Assembly (NCBI RefSeq): GCF_001424145.1
Contig: NZ_LMQM01000012.1
Span: 186,001 to 250,000 of the forward strand
DNA from: Chryseobacterium sp. Leaf404
GTDB lineage: Bacteria > Bacteroidota > Bacteroidia > Flavobacteriales > Weeksellaceae
Length of the DNA: 64,000 nt
Reading direction: 5' to 3'
Of the stretch, positions 42,900 through 51,844 are shown one piece after another (position 1 is the stretch's first letter; each line of letters begins with the position of its first letter). The notes under the pieces are model-generated. The model did not search any database and had not been told where the DNA came from. It worked only from the letters and a program-made list of their open reading frames with translations. The translations under genes and the position numbers were made by a program.

Positions 42900-45800
42900 T
42901 TATTTTTTAATTGCTTTGATGGTTTGTCTTGTACCATCATTCATATTTAAGATAACCAAATACATTCCAGCATTCAGATCACTCAAATGAAGAGTAGATT
43001 CTGGTTTTGAAACCGTTCTTACCACTTTACCAGAGATATCTGAAATCATAATAGATTTTACATTTTTGATATCAGAGATAGTTAAAACATCTGTGAAAGG
43101 GTTTGGATAAACTTTGATAGTATCACTACTTGAGGCAACCTCATTTGTAGATAAGTTTGGACATCCTGTAGAATCAACCGTTGCAGTTACTTGCTGCACG
43201 TTAGATTCGCACTTGTTTCCAAATACAAAATTATATACCCCCATGTAGTAAGCGGAATCAAACCCATTTCCTGTGATATTTGCATGTGCAGAAGTGTAAG
43301 GATATGCTGCACCTGATGTATTTCTTGTTAAACCAGATGAAGGTAGAACAGACGAATATATATTATAATTCCCAACGGGTAAACTTACATTTATATTAAG
43401 AACTTGCGGTGTAGCTCCACCACTTACAGATGTAGTGTAAGGAATTGTAGCTAATAAAGTACCAGATGTAGAAGATCCTGTGTAAATTTTAAACTCTCCA
43501 TTTTGACCAGAAGTTATGGGATAAATCGTAACAGACATCAATCTTGTAGAAATTAATGTGGTAAAATTAACATTCCAACCAATTGTCCAAGAACCTTGCG
43601 TCCCACCTTGTGCCGCAGGCGAAACTGGTCCCACATTAACAGAATTCCCTGTAGACGCAGACGCCCAATAGTTTGTAGTGGAAGACAACGCTGGAGTGGT
43701 AAATGATGTTCCTGTTGCTATTGGAGTACCTCCAGTAGAGAGATCATACCAATTGATTGTTGCACCGGTATCTGCTGTTGCAGAAAGAACCGCTGCTGTA
43801 TTTGGACACACTGTAGCCCCTGTCGTTGTAAGTATAGCTGGTGGTTGACATAAAGTACTAAAGGATACCACCGACGTCCATGAGCTTCTATCTACTCCAT
43901 TACAAACCGAACGCACCCATACATAATAACTGGTAGAGGGTTGGAGACCACTGATTGAAGCCGTTGTAGCCACTGAAGTAACTGAGTTTGAAGCATTCAA
44001 AGCCGTACTAAATATCGGTGCAGTACTTGATGTACTGTAATAAACTTCATATCCATTCGATGGAGCTGTTGTAGGCGCAGTCCATGTTGCAGTTGCACCT
44101 GATGATGTAATACCCGAGGCGGTAATCGCCGGAGCCGTTGGTACAAAACAAGTAACCACAGTAGTAAAGTTTCTTTCTGAACAACCTAAAGATGTACTCG
44201 TTGCGTTATATCCGCTGATGGTATAAAAGTATTTCACACCGTTGTTAAGAGAAAACGGAAGCGTATACGTAGTCACATTACCAAGATCAAATGCATTTAA
44301 AACATCAGTTCCTCCGGTTGTCGTACCTATCGTAAGTTTATATCCGGTCGCGTTTGCATTCGAAGCCCATGTAAAAGTTGGTGTGACAGAAACTCCCGTT
44401 GCAGAAGATGCCGGTACACTTACAGTAGGACAAGAAGTAACTGTTGTAAAATTTCTTTCTGTACAAGCTGCAGTGGTGACAGTTGCATCATATCCGTTTA
44501 CAGTATAAAAATACTTAGTTCCAAGCGCTAATGCTGACGGGAGCGTATATGTAGTGACATTACCCACATCAAAAGCATTCAGAATATTAGAACCACCTGT
44601 TGTTGTTCCAATAGTAAGTTTATACCCTATAACACCTGATACCGCGGCCCATGTAAACGCAGGGGTAATTGAAACTCCAGTTGCTGCTGATGCAGGTGCA
44701 CTCACCGTAGGGCAACCTGCCGTGGTAAAGTTTCTCTCGGTACAGCTTAATGAAGAGTTATAAGAATTGTATGCAGTAATAGTGTAAAAATACTTAGTTC
44801 CAATTGTCAACGCTGTAGGTAATGTATATGTAGTTACATTTCCCAAATCGAAAGCATTCAGAATATTTGTGCTGCCAGTTGTTGTACCTATGGAAATCTT
44901 ATACCCGGTAGCATCTGTTACAGCTCCCCATGTAAAGGTTGGTGTAGTAGAAACCCCTGTTGCTGCTGATGTAGGTGCGGTTACTGACGGACAATTTATG
45001 TTTTTAGTCGTAAATAAAAATTCTGTACATCCATTAGCAGTACCATTCGCATTTGTTGGGTAAACTGTAAGATAATACAATTTACCATACATTAGCGGAG
45101 TTGCAGCTGGTATTGTATAACTCACTACGTTACCTGCATCAAAGCCATTAAGCACATCCGTACCTCCTGGAGTTGTTCCAATGTTTATTTTATAAGAAGA
45201 AGCTCCTACAGATGCAGCCCAGGTAATTGCAGGTGTAATAGACACTCCAGTTGCATTATTGAGCGGCGCAGTGATTGTAGTACATGCTGGCGGCGTTGTC
45301 GTAACATTAATATTTAGATTATCAACAAAAATATCATCCGAACCGTAATCTGCTGTAGCAGATAATCTAATTATTGCATTTGTTGCATTAGAGTTTATGA
45401 CATAAGATGGTTTTGTCCATGCAGAATTTGTTGTTAATGATCCAACAGCAGAAAATGTTATTCCGCCATCAGTAGAGTATAAAACATCTAATTTATCAGT
45501 TCCCGATACATTTCTGTAGTCAAAAGAAAGCACCCTTACACCCGCTCCTCCTGACGATAGATTGACGTAAAGATCCATATTGCCCACCATGCCTGCATTG
45601 GCATAATATGAGTGAAATCTTGCTGTTGGTGCAATTGCAGGCGCAGCAATAACAGTGGTGGTGCCTTCAGTATTTTCATACCATCCGGAAGTCCCTGTAT
45701 ACCCTAAATTAGCAGTTGAAAGATCGCTTTGTCTCCAGCTACCATTTCCTCTTGAAGGCCAGGATCTCCAGTAGGTTGTATTGGGAAGATCTCCTGTGGA

Positions 45801-46622
45801 GTTACCATTTACCCAAGTTGAAAAATCTTCAGTGAAAGGCAATGTTGCGTATGCGGTAGGTGCACCAAGCCATGTTCCTGGCGTGTAAGTAAAGGTAAGA
45901 CCATTTGCAGGAACAGTTGTACCATTGGTAGTACCTAAGGTACAAGTTGAACCATTGGCAGTACCAGCTGTTGTGGCTGACCAGTCTGTACCCAACCTAT
46001 TGTTCACATCACCTCGACCATCTGTTCCACGTAGACCAACCTCTGCAGTAGTCGTCGCCGTACCGGAAACACAATTTCCATAAACTATATTAACGGTACC
46101 ATTCGCAGTATCTAATTGGATCTGAAAATTCAACAACTGCGATGCTGAGCCACTGGTATTTTTGAGATCGGTAAATTGGATTATAAAACGACCACCTACA
46201 GTTTCATAGGCAATCTCTGACGTTGTAGTATTTGCATTAACCAAGTTATTTGCAAAGCCTGCAATGGCACCTTCAGCAAGATTTGGTACTGCAGAGTTGG
46301 AAGACAAACCAGCGTAAGTACTTGCTGTAGGAGCACTCCCAAAAGTAATAAACCCGTTATTACTGATGTAGAGTACACTGTATGATTTACCATTATACGT
46401 AAAAGGAGATGGTAAATTTATTGCACCTGAAACACCATTTGTTCCAAGTGCCGCACCAGATTGCCAAACCGTTTTGCCAGAAGTGAGTGGTACATAAGTT
46501 GCGATTGACTGTAAAAATCCGTAGCCATTATTGGTATTAGGACTTGTTGACTGCGGCGGCCCAACCTGCGCAAAAATTCCTGCACTTAAGGCCAGCATCG
46601 AAGCTAGTAATAATTTTTTCAT
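42900..46622 (-). CDS. Large secreted adhesin-like protein with four tandem ~92-residue repeats and T9SS type A tail
   Basis: 1240 residues. Signal peptide MKKLLLASMLALSAGIFAQ; N-terminal beta domain ~20-260 with a GxxGxxYSVLYISNNGFITF signature; a CUB/MAM-like region ~265-440. Four consecutive repeats (about residues 446-821) each have CP-x-V-x-x-P-x-x-x-ATGVS-x-TP-x-x-TW and GYKL-x-IGTTTG, then FDxGNVTTYTLP and an ER-NFTT end. An Fn3 module (~822-915), an Ig-like unit (~915-980), and a type A sorting domain (VYPNPFTDVLTISDI ... AGMYLVILNMND) follow. The sorting domain closely matches that of the 777-residue neighbour. Function unknown; repetitive exported proteins of this type often bind polymers or surfaces. 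Confidence 0.87.
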   Translation of the reverse strand: MKKLLLASMLALSAGIFAQVGPPQSTSPNTNNGYGFLQSIATYVPLTSGKTVWQSGAALGTNGVSGAINLPSPFTYNGKSYSVLYISNNGFITFGSAPTASTYAGLSSNSAVPNLAEGAIAGFANNLVNANTTTSEIAYETVGGRFIIQFTDLKNTSGSASQLLNFQIQLDTANGTVNIVYGNCVSGTATTTAEVGLRGTDGRGDVNNRLGTDWSATTAGTANGSTCTLGTTNGTTVPANGLTFTYTPGTWLGAPTAYATLPFTEDFSTWVNGNSTGDLPNTTYWRSWPSRGNGSWRQSDLSTANLGYTGTSGWYENTEGTTTVIAAPAIAPTARFHSYYANAGMVGNMDLYVNLSSGGAGVRVLSFDYRNVSGTDKLDVLYSTDGGITFSAVGSLTTNSAWTKPSYVINSNATNAIIRLSATADYGSDDIFVDNLNINVTTTPPACTTITAPLNNATGVSITPAITWAASVGASSYKINIGTTPGGTDVLNGFDAGNVVSYTIPAATPLMYGKLYYLTVYPTNANGTANGCTEFLFTTKNINCPSVTAPTSAATGVSTTPTFTWGAVTDATGYKISIGTTTGSTNILNAFDLGNVTTYTLPTALTIGTKYFYTITAYNSYNSSLSCTERNFTTAGCPTVSAPASAATGVSITPAFTWAAVSGVIGYKLTIGTTTGGSNILNAFDVGNVTTYTLPSALALGTKYFYTVNGYDATVTTAACTERNFTTVTSCPTVSVPASSATGVSVTPTFTWASNANATGYKLTIGTTTGGTDVLNAFDLGNVTTYTLPFSLNNGVKYFYTISGYNATSTSLGCSERNFTTVVTCFVPTAPAITASGITSSGATATWTAPTTAPSNGYEVYYSTSSTAPIFSTALNASNSVTSVATTASISGLQPSTSYYVWVRSVCNGVDRSSWTSVVSFSTLCQPPAILTTTGATVCPNTAAVLSATADTGATINWYDLSTGGTPIATGTSFTTPALSSTTNYWASASTGNSVNVGPVSPAAQGGTQGSWTIGWNVNFTTLISTRLMSVTIYPITSGQNGEFKIYTGSSTSGTLLATIPYTTSVSGGATPQVLNINVSLPVGNYNIYSSVLPSSGLTRNTSGAAYPYTSAHANITGNGFDSAYYMGVYNFVFGNKCESNVQQVTATVDSTGCPNLSTNEVASSSDTIKVYPNPFTDVLTISDIKNVKSIMISDISGKVVRTVSKPESTLHLSDLNAGMYLVILNMNDGTRQTIKAIKK

Positions 46623-46889
46623 ACTTAACTAATTTAAAAACAAGCCGTAAATGTATATTTTTTTTCTTAATTATTCTTAAAATAATTAAATTTTAATTGA
46701 TTTAATATAATATCCACAATTTGATTCTAAATTTCCAAACAATCATTTAATTTAATTATTAAACTCATTTCCTGTAAATCACGTCAATACACCCATCAAA
46801 AACGATATTCGACAAAATAAAATCATTTATACACAATACGTATTCAAAACTTATAATCGTAGAAAGACCAAATTATAGACCTTTAAAAA

Positions 46890-46919
46890 CAAAAAAAGTG
46901 GCCAAAAAAGCCATTTTTT
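46890..46919 (-). terminator. Terminator of dnaE
   Basis: A 10-bp A/T-rich stem with one wobble pair (46893-46902 with 46910-46919) that gives a U run on the minus strand, 19 nt after the stop. The rest of the 46623-46937 spacer is AT-rich; TACATTTA (46648-46655, minus) is a 7/8 -7 box for the adhesin gene. Confidence 0.65.
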
Positions 46920-46937
46920 ATCAAAAATTACTCCTGA

Positions 46938-49900
46938 TTAATTGAGATAAAACTCGTATTTATTCATCAACTGGATATTTTTTATTAAATCTCCGTTTAA
47001 ATTAACCTGATGTTTGGCAGACTGAACTTCTATATGCTGAACATTCAAATCATCATCCATATCTTTAATGAAAAACTTAAGCTTTTGGTTTCCCGGATTT
47101 CTTTCGAGAATATTCCTGAAAAAACTTAAATCTTCCGGACGGAAATCCATCACATCCATCACCAGCGAGATGCTTTTAGCAAATTTTTCGAAAGCCTCCT
47201 GAAGTTCGATTACATCTACAACATTGACGAAAACACGCCCGTCTTTCACCTGAGCAAATTTTATTTTTAGAATAACAAAACGCTGAACTTCAAGCCTCTC
47301 TTTTAATTTCATATAATCACGGTCACCCAATCTGAAAGAATAAGAGCCTGAATAATCTTCCAAAGTTAAAAAAGCCACCTTTTCACCACTTCTGAAACCG
47401 TCTTTCACTACATATTCTGTAATTAAACCAGCAACGGTGTACTCCTTTCCGCCACCACCATTTTCACGTTCTTTCTGTAAAGTTTTCCAGTCTTTTTTCT
47501 TTTCTTCAAAGAGTTCTTCCTGTTTGTTGGCAAAAGCTATTTCTTTATAAGCATCGACTTCATCCAAATTTAAAAACCCAAAAACTCCTTTCGGTTCTGC
47601 TTTTTTAATGACTTCTTCAATAATTTCCTCTTCTTCACCAGCTACGATATCATCAGAAACAATCTCAATAAGATCTGCGACCTCATCCACAGAATCTTTT
47701 TCTAAAATCGGGACTAAATCTGTAACCACTTTTGCTTCTTCATCTTTTTCAAGAACCGCTTTTTTAGAGAGACTTCCCTGCATAAACTGATACTGAAATT
47801 TAAACTCATCAAGCGGGTGTGCAGAAAGATAGAAGCCGATGGTCTCTTTTTCTTTATTTAGCTTATGCATGTTTGGCCACTCCGGGCAAGGTGCCAGTTT
47901 CGGCTGCTCAATCTGAACTTCCTCTGCAAAATCTGCAAAAAGAGAATTTTCCATCTCGTTTTTACTTTCCTGAAAGCTCTGTCCGTAACGGATTAAACGC
48001 TCCAAATTAGTCCGCCCTGCCATATCGATATCAAAATACTGACCTCTGTGATAAGAATCCAGTTCGTCAAAAGCTCCTGCAACAACCAGACTTTCCGCTA
48101 CCCTCTTGTTCATTTGAGATGGTAGAATCCTTTCAAAGAAATCATAGATATTTTTAAATCTTCCGTTGGCTCTTTCTTTTGTAATTCCTTCACTCGGACC
48201 TTCCCCAATTCCTTTGATTGCACCCAAACCAAAACGGATCTGCCCTCTTTCGTTTACCGAAAATTTATATTGAGATTCGTTCACATCAGGTCCCAAAACA
48301 TCAACGCCCATACTTTTACAGTCTTCCATAAACATGGTAATCGATTCGGTATTGTTAATGTTGTTACTCATTACACTCGCCATATATTCTGCGGGATAAT
48401 TTGCTTTTAGATAAGCAGTCTGATACGCAATTAAAGCATAACATGTAGAGTGAGATTTATTAAATGCATACTCCGCAAAGGCTTTCCAGTCGTTCCAGAT
48501 TTTTTCTAATCTTTCCTCATTAAGGTTATTTTTTCTTCCGCCTTCAATGAATTTAGGGTACATTTTATTCAGAACTTCAATCTGCTTTTTACCCATCGCT
48601 TTTCTCAAAGTATCGGCTTCACCTTTTGTAAAATTGGCTAATTTTTGAGACAGAAGCATTACCTGCTCTTGGTAAACCGTGATTCCGTAGGTTTCCTCAA
48701 GATATTCCTTTGTTTCCTCGAGATCGTAAACTACTTCTTCTATACCGTGTTTTCTGTTGATAAAACTTGGGATATATTTTATCGGGCCCGGTCTGTACAG
48801 CGCGTTCATCGCAATTAAATCGGCAAAAACCGTTGGCTTCAGCTCACGCATGTATTTCTGCATTCCCGGACTTTCATATTGAAAAATCCCTACCGTTCTG
48901 CCTTCTTTAAATAACTGATAAGTTTTTGCATCATCCAGAGGGATCGTATCAGGGTCAATATCAATACCGTGTCTTGCTTTAACTATTTTCAAAGCATCTT
49001 TAATGATCGTTAAAGTTCGGAGACCCAAAAAGTCCATCTTCAGGAGTCCAGCACTTTCCGCCACGGAGTTATCAAATTGAGAAACCAGAATATCCGCATC
49101 TTTTGCAGCAATCGTCACCGGAATAATATTACTCACATCTTCAGGTGTAATTATCACTCCACAGGCGTGAATTCCGGTGTTTCTGATACATCCTTCCATT
49201 TTCTTCGCACTCGAAAGAACATCATGACGGGCATCATCGGGCGTGTTCAGAACATATTTCATTTCATCAACAAGCTGCTGCTCTTCAGGCTTAAGCTTAT
49301 CATATTTTGACAGAGCTTTTGCAATATTCATCCCCGGACTCGGAGGAATTAATTTTGTAATGTTAATCGTATCAGGAATGGGTAAATCTAAAACCCTTCC
49401 GGCATCTTTAATCGCCGACTTCCCACCCAAAACAGAGTACGTGATAATCTGGGCAACCTGATTTTTACCGTATTTTTCAACAACCCATTTTATAATTTTA
49501 TCACGGCCTTCATCGTCAAAATCGATATCAATATCGGGCATAGAAACCCTTTCAGGATTAAGGAATCTCTCAAACAACAGATCGTACTTTATAGGATCCA
49601 CATTGGTAATTCCAGTACAGTACGCAACTGCAGAACCCGCTGCAGAACCACGACCGGGGCCAACCCAAACGCCCATTTTCCGGGCTTCGTTGCAGAAATC
49701 CTGCACGATGAGAAAGTAACCGGGATAACCTGTATTTGCAACAACTTCCAGCTCAAAATCCAGACGCTCTTTAATTTCGGGAGTAATTCCGGTATCAGCG
49801 TATCTTTTTCTAGCTCCTTCGTATGTAAGATGAGTTAAGTATGCCATTTCACCACGCTTTCCGCCGTCAATTTCATCTTCTGCATGAATAAATTCAGCGG

Positions 49901-51617
49901 GAATATCAAATTTTGGCAGTAAAACATCCCGTTTCAGAGTGTAAGGTTTAAATTTTGCCGTAAATTCTTCGTACGCATCGAAGGCGTCAGGATAATTCAG
50001 AAAAGCCTCCTTGATTTCATGAGCATTTTTGATGTAATATTCTCCCGTAGCCAAACCTCTTCTCTTCCCAAAACCTTTACCTACAGGCGTTGTCAGCTTT
50101 TCACCGTCTTTAATACAGCTTACAATATCCTGAATATTAGCATCATCTTTGCCTGTATAAAATGTCTGATTCTGCGCTAATATTTTCACATTATATTTGT
50201 CTGCAAAATGAAGTAAAACATCATTCAAATGCTCTTCTTCAGGCAGTTTATGATTTTGAATCTGAACATAAAAATCATCCTCAAAAGTCTCTTTCCACCA
50301 TCTAAAAAGCTCCTCTCCTTTCTGCTCACCGGTATTCAAAATCGCATCGGGAATATCACCGTGAATTCCTGAAGTTAAAGCAATTAAGCCTTCTTTATAT
50401 TCAGCAATCACCTCACGGCTGATTCTGGGAACTCCAAAATAGAAACCTTTCAGGAAACCAATGCTTGAAAGTTTTGCTAAATTTTTATATCCGTTAAAAT
50501 CTTTCGCCAACAGAACAACCTGAGTTCTTCTGTCGGGATCGTCTTTTGTAAACTGTTTCTGTTCGTACCGGTCTGAAATATAAAATTCACAGCCTACAAC
50601 AGGAATTAATGGTTCAGAAACTGGCTCTTCTTCGTTAAATTCTGTACCGTTTTCTTCTGCTTCCTGCTTTTTAGCAAGATAATCTTTATGTTTTTTTGCC
50701 CGGTCACCGTTTGCTCCTTCCACGGCAGATACAAATTTAAAAGCACCCATCATATTTCCCAAATCTACCATTCCAACGGCTGGGAAATTTTCGTCTGTTG
50801 CTTTTTTAATTAAATCATTAATGCTGGAAGTCGCCGTTAAAGTTGAGAAAACACTTTTGTTATCGAAATTGAAATATTTTCCTAAATCAATATCATCAAT
50901 ACTCCCTACATCAGACTGCTTTTTCTTGTTATTGAAGTCTGCAACCTGCCTTCTGATAACAATATTAAAAGGCTTTATCGGGTCCGGATGAAGCGTTTTG
51001 AAATACGCCAGCTGATCTTCCGAAGTTTTTAAAATTTCAGCAGGAATAATCCCGATACGCATCATTTCAAAAAATACCTGAGCGGTTGCATTAACGTCGG
51101 CTGCTGCATTGTGTGCTTCATCAAACTTATGTCCGTAAAGTTTTTCGTATAACTCTTCAAGTTTCGGAGACTTGTATTTTCCGCCTCTTCCACCCGCAAG
51201 CTGACAGTAATCTGTTCCCAAAACCATCGTGTCTGCTTTTGGTTTTGCCTGAAGATGATCCTCTATATTTTTTCTGTAAAATTCTGCTCCAACGATGTTG
51301 TAATCAAACTCCACATTGTGCCCGGAAACAACTCTTACTTTTTCTAAAACTTTTGCAAATTCATTTAAAATTTCTTTCAGGTCCCGACCTTCTTCATTGG
51401 CAATCTTTGTAGTAATCCCGTGAATTCTGGCTGCATTAAAGGGAATATCATACCCTTCCGGTTTAATAATATAATCCTGATTTTCCTGTAAAGTTCCGTC
51501 ATCATCGTGCAGCTGCCACGCAATCTGCACCATTCTCGGCCAATTGTCTGAGTCTGAAAGCGGTGCGTTAAAATTCTTTGGTAAACCCGTGGTTTCTGTG
51601 TCAAAAACTAAATACAT
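46938..51617 (-). CDS. dnaE: DNA polymerase III alpha subunit with N-terminal DnaQ-like exonuclease domain
   Basis: 1559 residues, longer than the ~1160 of Escherichia coli DnaE. Residues 1-195 form a DEDDh 3'-5' exonuclease: Asp6 and Glu8 (FDTETTGLP), Asp105 (HNVEFDYNI), His169 and Asp174 (HNAAADVNAT). Then a PHP domain (~255-530, VDLGNMMG, GCEFYISDRYEQKQ), the C-family polymerase core (GPGRGSAAGSAVAYC; catalytic Asp pair in MPDIDIDFDDEGRD at ~692), the fingers/HhH region (HSTCYALIAYQTAYLKANYPAEYMA), an acidic insert (~1275-1385), and an OB fold (TVAGLITEYVVKDGF). It is the main replicative polymerase, with probable built-in proofreading. Single gene with a terminator. Confidence 0.95.
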   Translation of the reverse strand: MYLVFDTETTGLPKNFNAPLSDSDNWPRMVQIAWQLHDDDGTLQENQDYIIKPEGYDIPFNAARIHGITTKIANEEGRDLKEILNEFAKVLEKVRVVSGHNVEFDYNIVGAEFYRKNIEDHLQAKPKADTMVLGTDYCQLAGGRGGKYKSPKLEELYEKLYGHKFDEAHNAAADVNATAQVFFEMMRIGIIPAEILKTSEDQLAYFKTLHPDPIKPFNIVIRRQVADFNNKKKQSDVGSIDDIDLGKYFNFDNKSVFSTLTATSSINDLIKKATDENFPAVGMVDLGNMMGAFKFVSAVEGANGDRAKKHKDYLAKKQEAEENGTEFNEEEPVSEPLIPVVGCEFYISDRYEQKQFTKDDPDRRTQVVLLAKDFNGYKNLAKLSSIGFLKGFYFGVPRISREVIAEYKEGLIALTSGIHGDIPDAILNTGEQKGEELFRWWKETFEDDFYVQIQNHKLPEEEHLNDVLLHFADKYNVKILAQNQTFYTGKDDANIQDIVSCIKDGEKLTTPVGKGFGKRRGLATGEYYIKNAHEIKEAFLNYPDAFDAYEEFTAKFKPYTLKRDVLLPKFDIPAEFIHAEDEIDGGKRGEMAYLTHLTYEGARKRYADTGITPEIKERLDFELEVVANTGYPGYFLIVQDFCNEARKMGVWVGPGRGSAAGSAVAYCTGITNVDPIKYDLLFERFLNPERVSMPDIDIDFDDEGRDKIIKWVVEKYGKNQVAQIITYSVLGGKSAIKDAGRVLDLPIPDTINITKLIPPSPGMNIAKALSKYDKLKPEEQQLVDEMKYVLNTPDDARHDVLSSAKKMEGCIRNTGIHACGVIITPEDVSNIIPVTIAAKDADILVSQFDNSVAESAGLLKMDFLGLRTLTIIKDALKIVKARHGIDIDPDTIPLDDAKTYQLFKEGRTVGIFQYESPGMQKYMRELKPTVFADLIAMNALYRPGPIKYIPSFINRKHGIEEVVYDLEETKEYLEETYGITVYQEQVMLLSQKLANFTKGEADTLRKAMGKKQIEVLNKMYPKFIEGGRKNNLNEERLEKIWNDWKAFAEYAFNKSHSTCYALIAYQTAYLKANYPAEYMASVMSNNINNTESITMFMEDCKSMGVDVLGPDVNESQYKFSVNERGQIRFGLGAIKGIGEGPSEGITKERANGRFKNIYDFFERILPSQMNKRVAESLVVAGAFDELDSYHRGQYFDIDMAGRTNLERLIRYGQSFQESKNEMENSLFADFAEEVQIEQPKLAPCPEWPNMHKLNKEKETIGFYLSAHPLDEFKFQYQFMQGSLSKKAVLEKDEEAKVVTDLVPILEKDSVDEVADLIEIVSDDIVAGEEEEIIEEVIKKAEPKGVFGFLNLDEVDAYKEIAFANKQEELFEEKKKDWKTLQKERENGGGGKEYTVAGLITEYVVKDGFRSGEKVAFLTLEDYSGSYSFRLGDRDYMKLKERLEVQRFVILKIKFAQVKDGRVFVNVVDVIELQEAFEKFAKSISLVMDVMDFRPEDLSFFRNILERNPGNQKLKFFIKDMDDDLNVQHIEVQSAKHQVNLNGDLIKNIQLMNKYEFYLN

Positions 51618-51807
51618 GTAACTTATTTCGAGTTTTTAGATTAAAAAAGAATGTAAAGTTAGGCTATTTTTTTATGTTTTGAAATCAGTTTTCTCTTAAA
51701 TTTAGACCAAAACCAAACAACATTTTGGAGGATTAAAATTTGTGCAGAAATCATCAATTCAACCTTATCAATTTAAAAATCAATACCATAACTTCCCAGG
51801 CTAACAA

Positions 51808-51838
51808 TTGTTCGGATTTCTAATTTTATGTATATTTG
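51808..51838 (+). promoter_or_regulatory. Promoter of the E1 alpha/beta gene, likely leaderless
   Basis: TTG (51808-51810), 20 nt, TATATTTG (51831-51838). Only 6 nt separate the box from the ATG at 51845, so transcription should begin at or next to the start codon. Confidence 0.55.
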
Positions 51839-51844
51839 TCTTCT

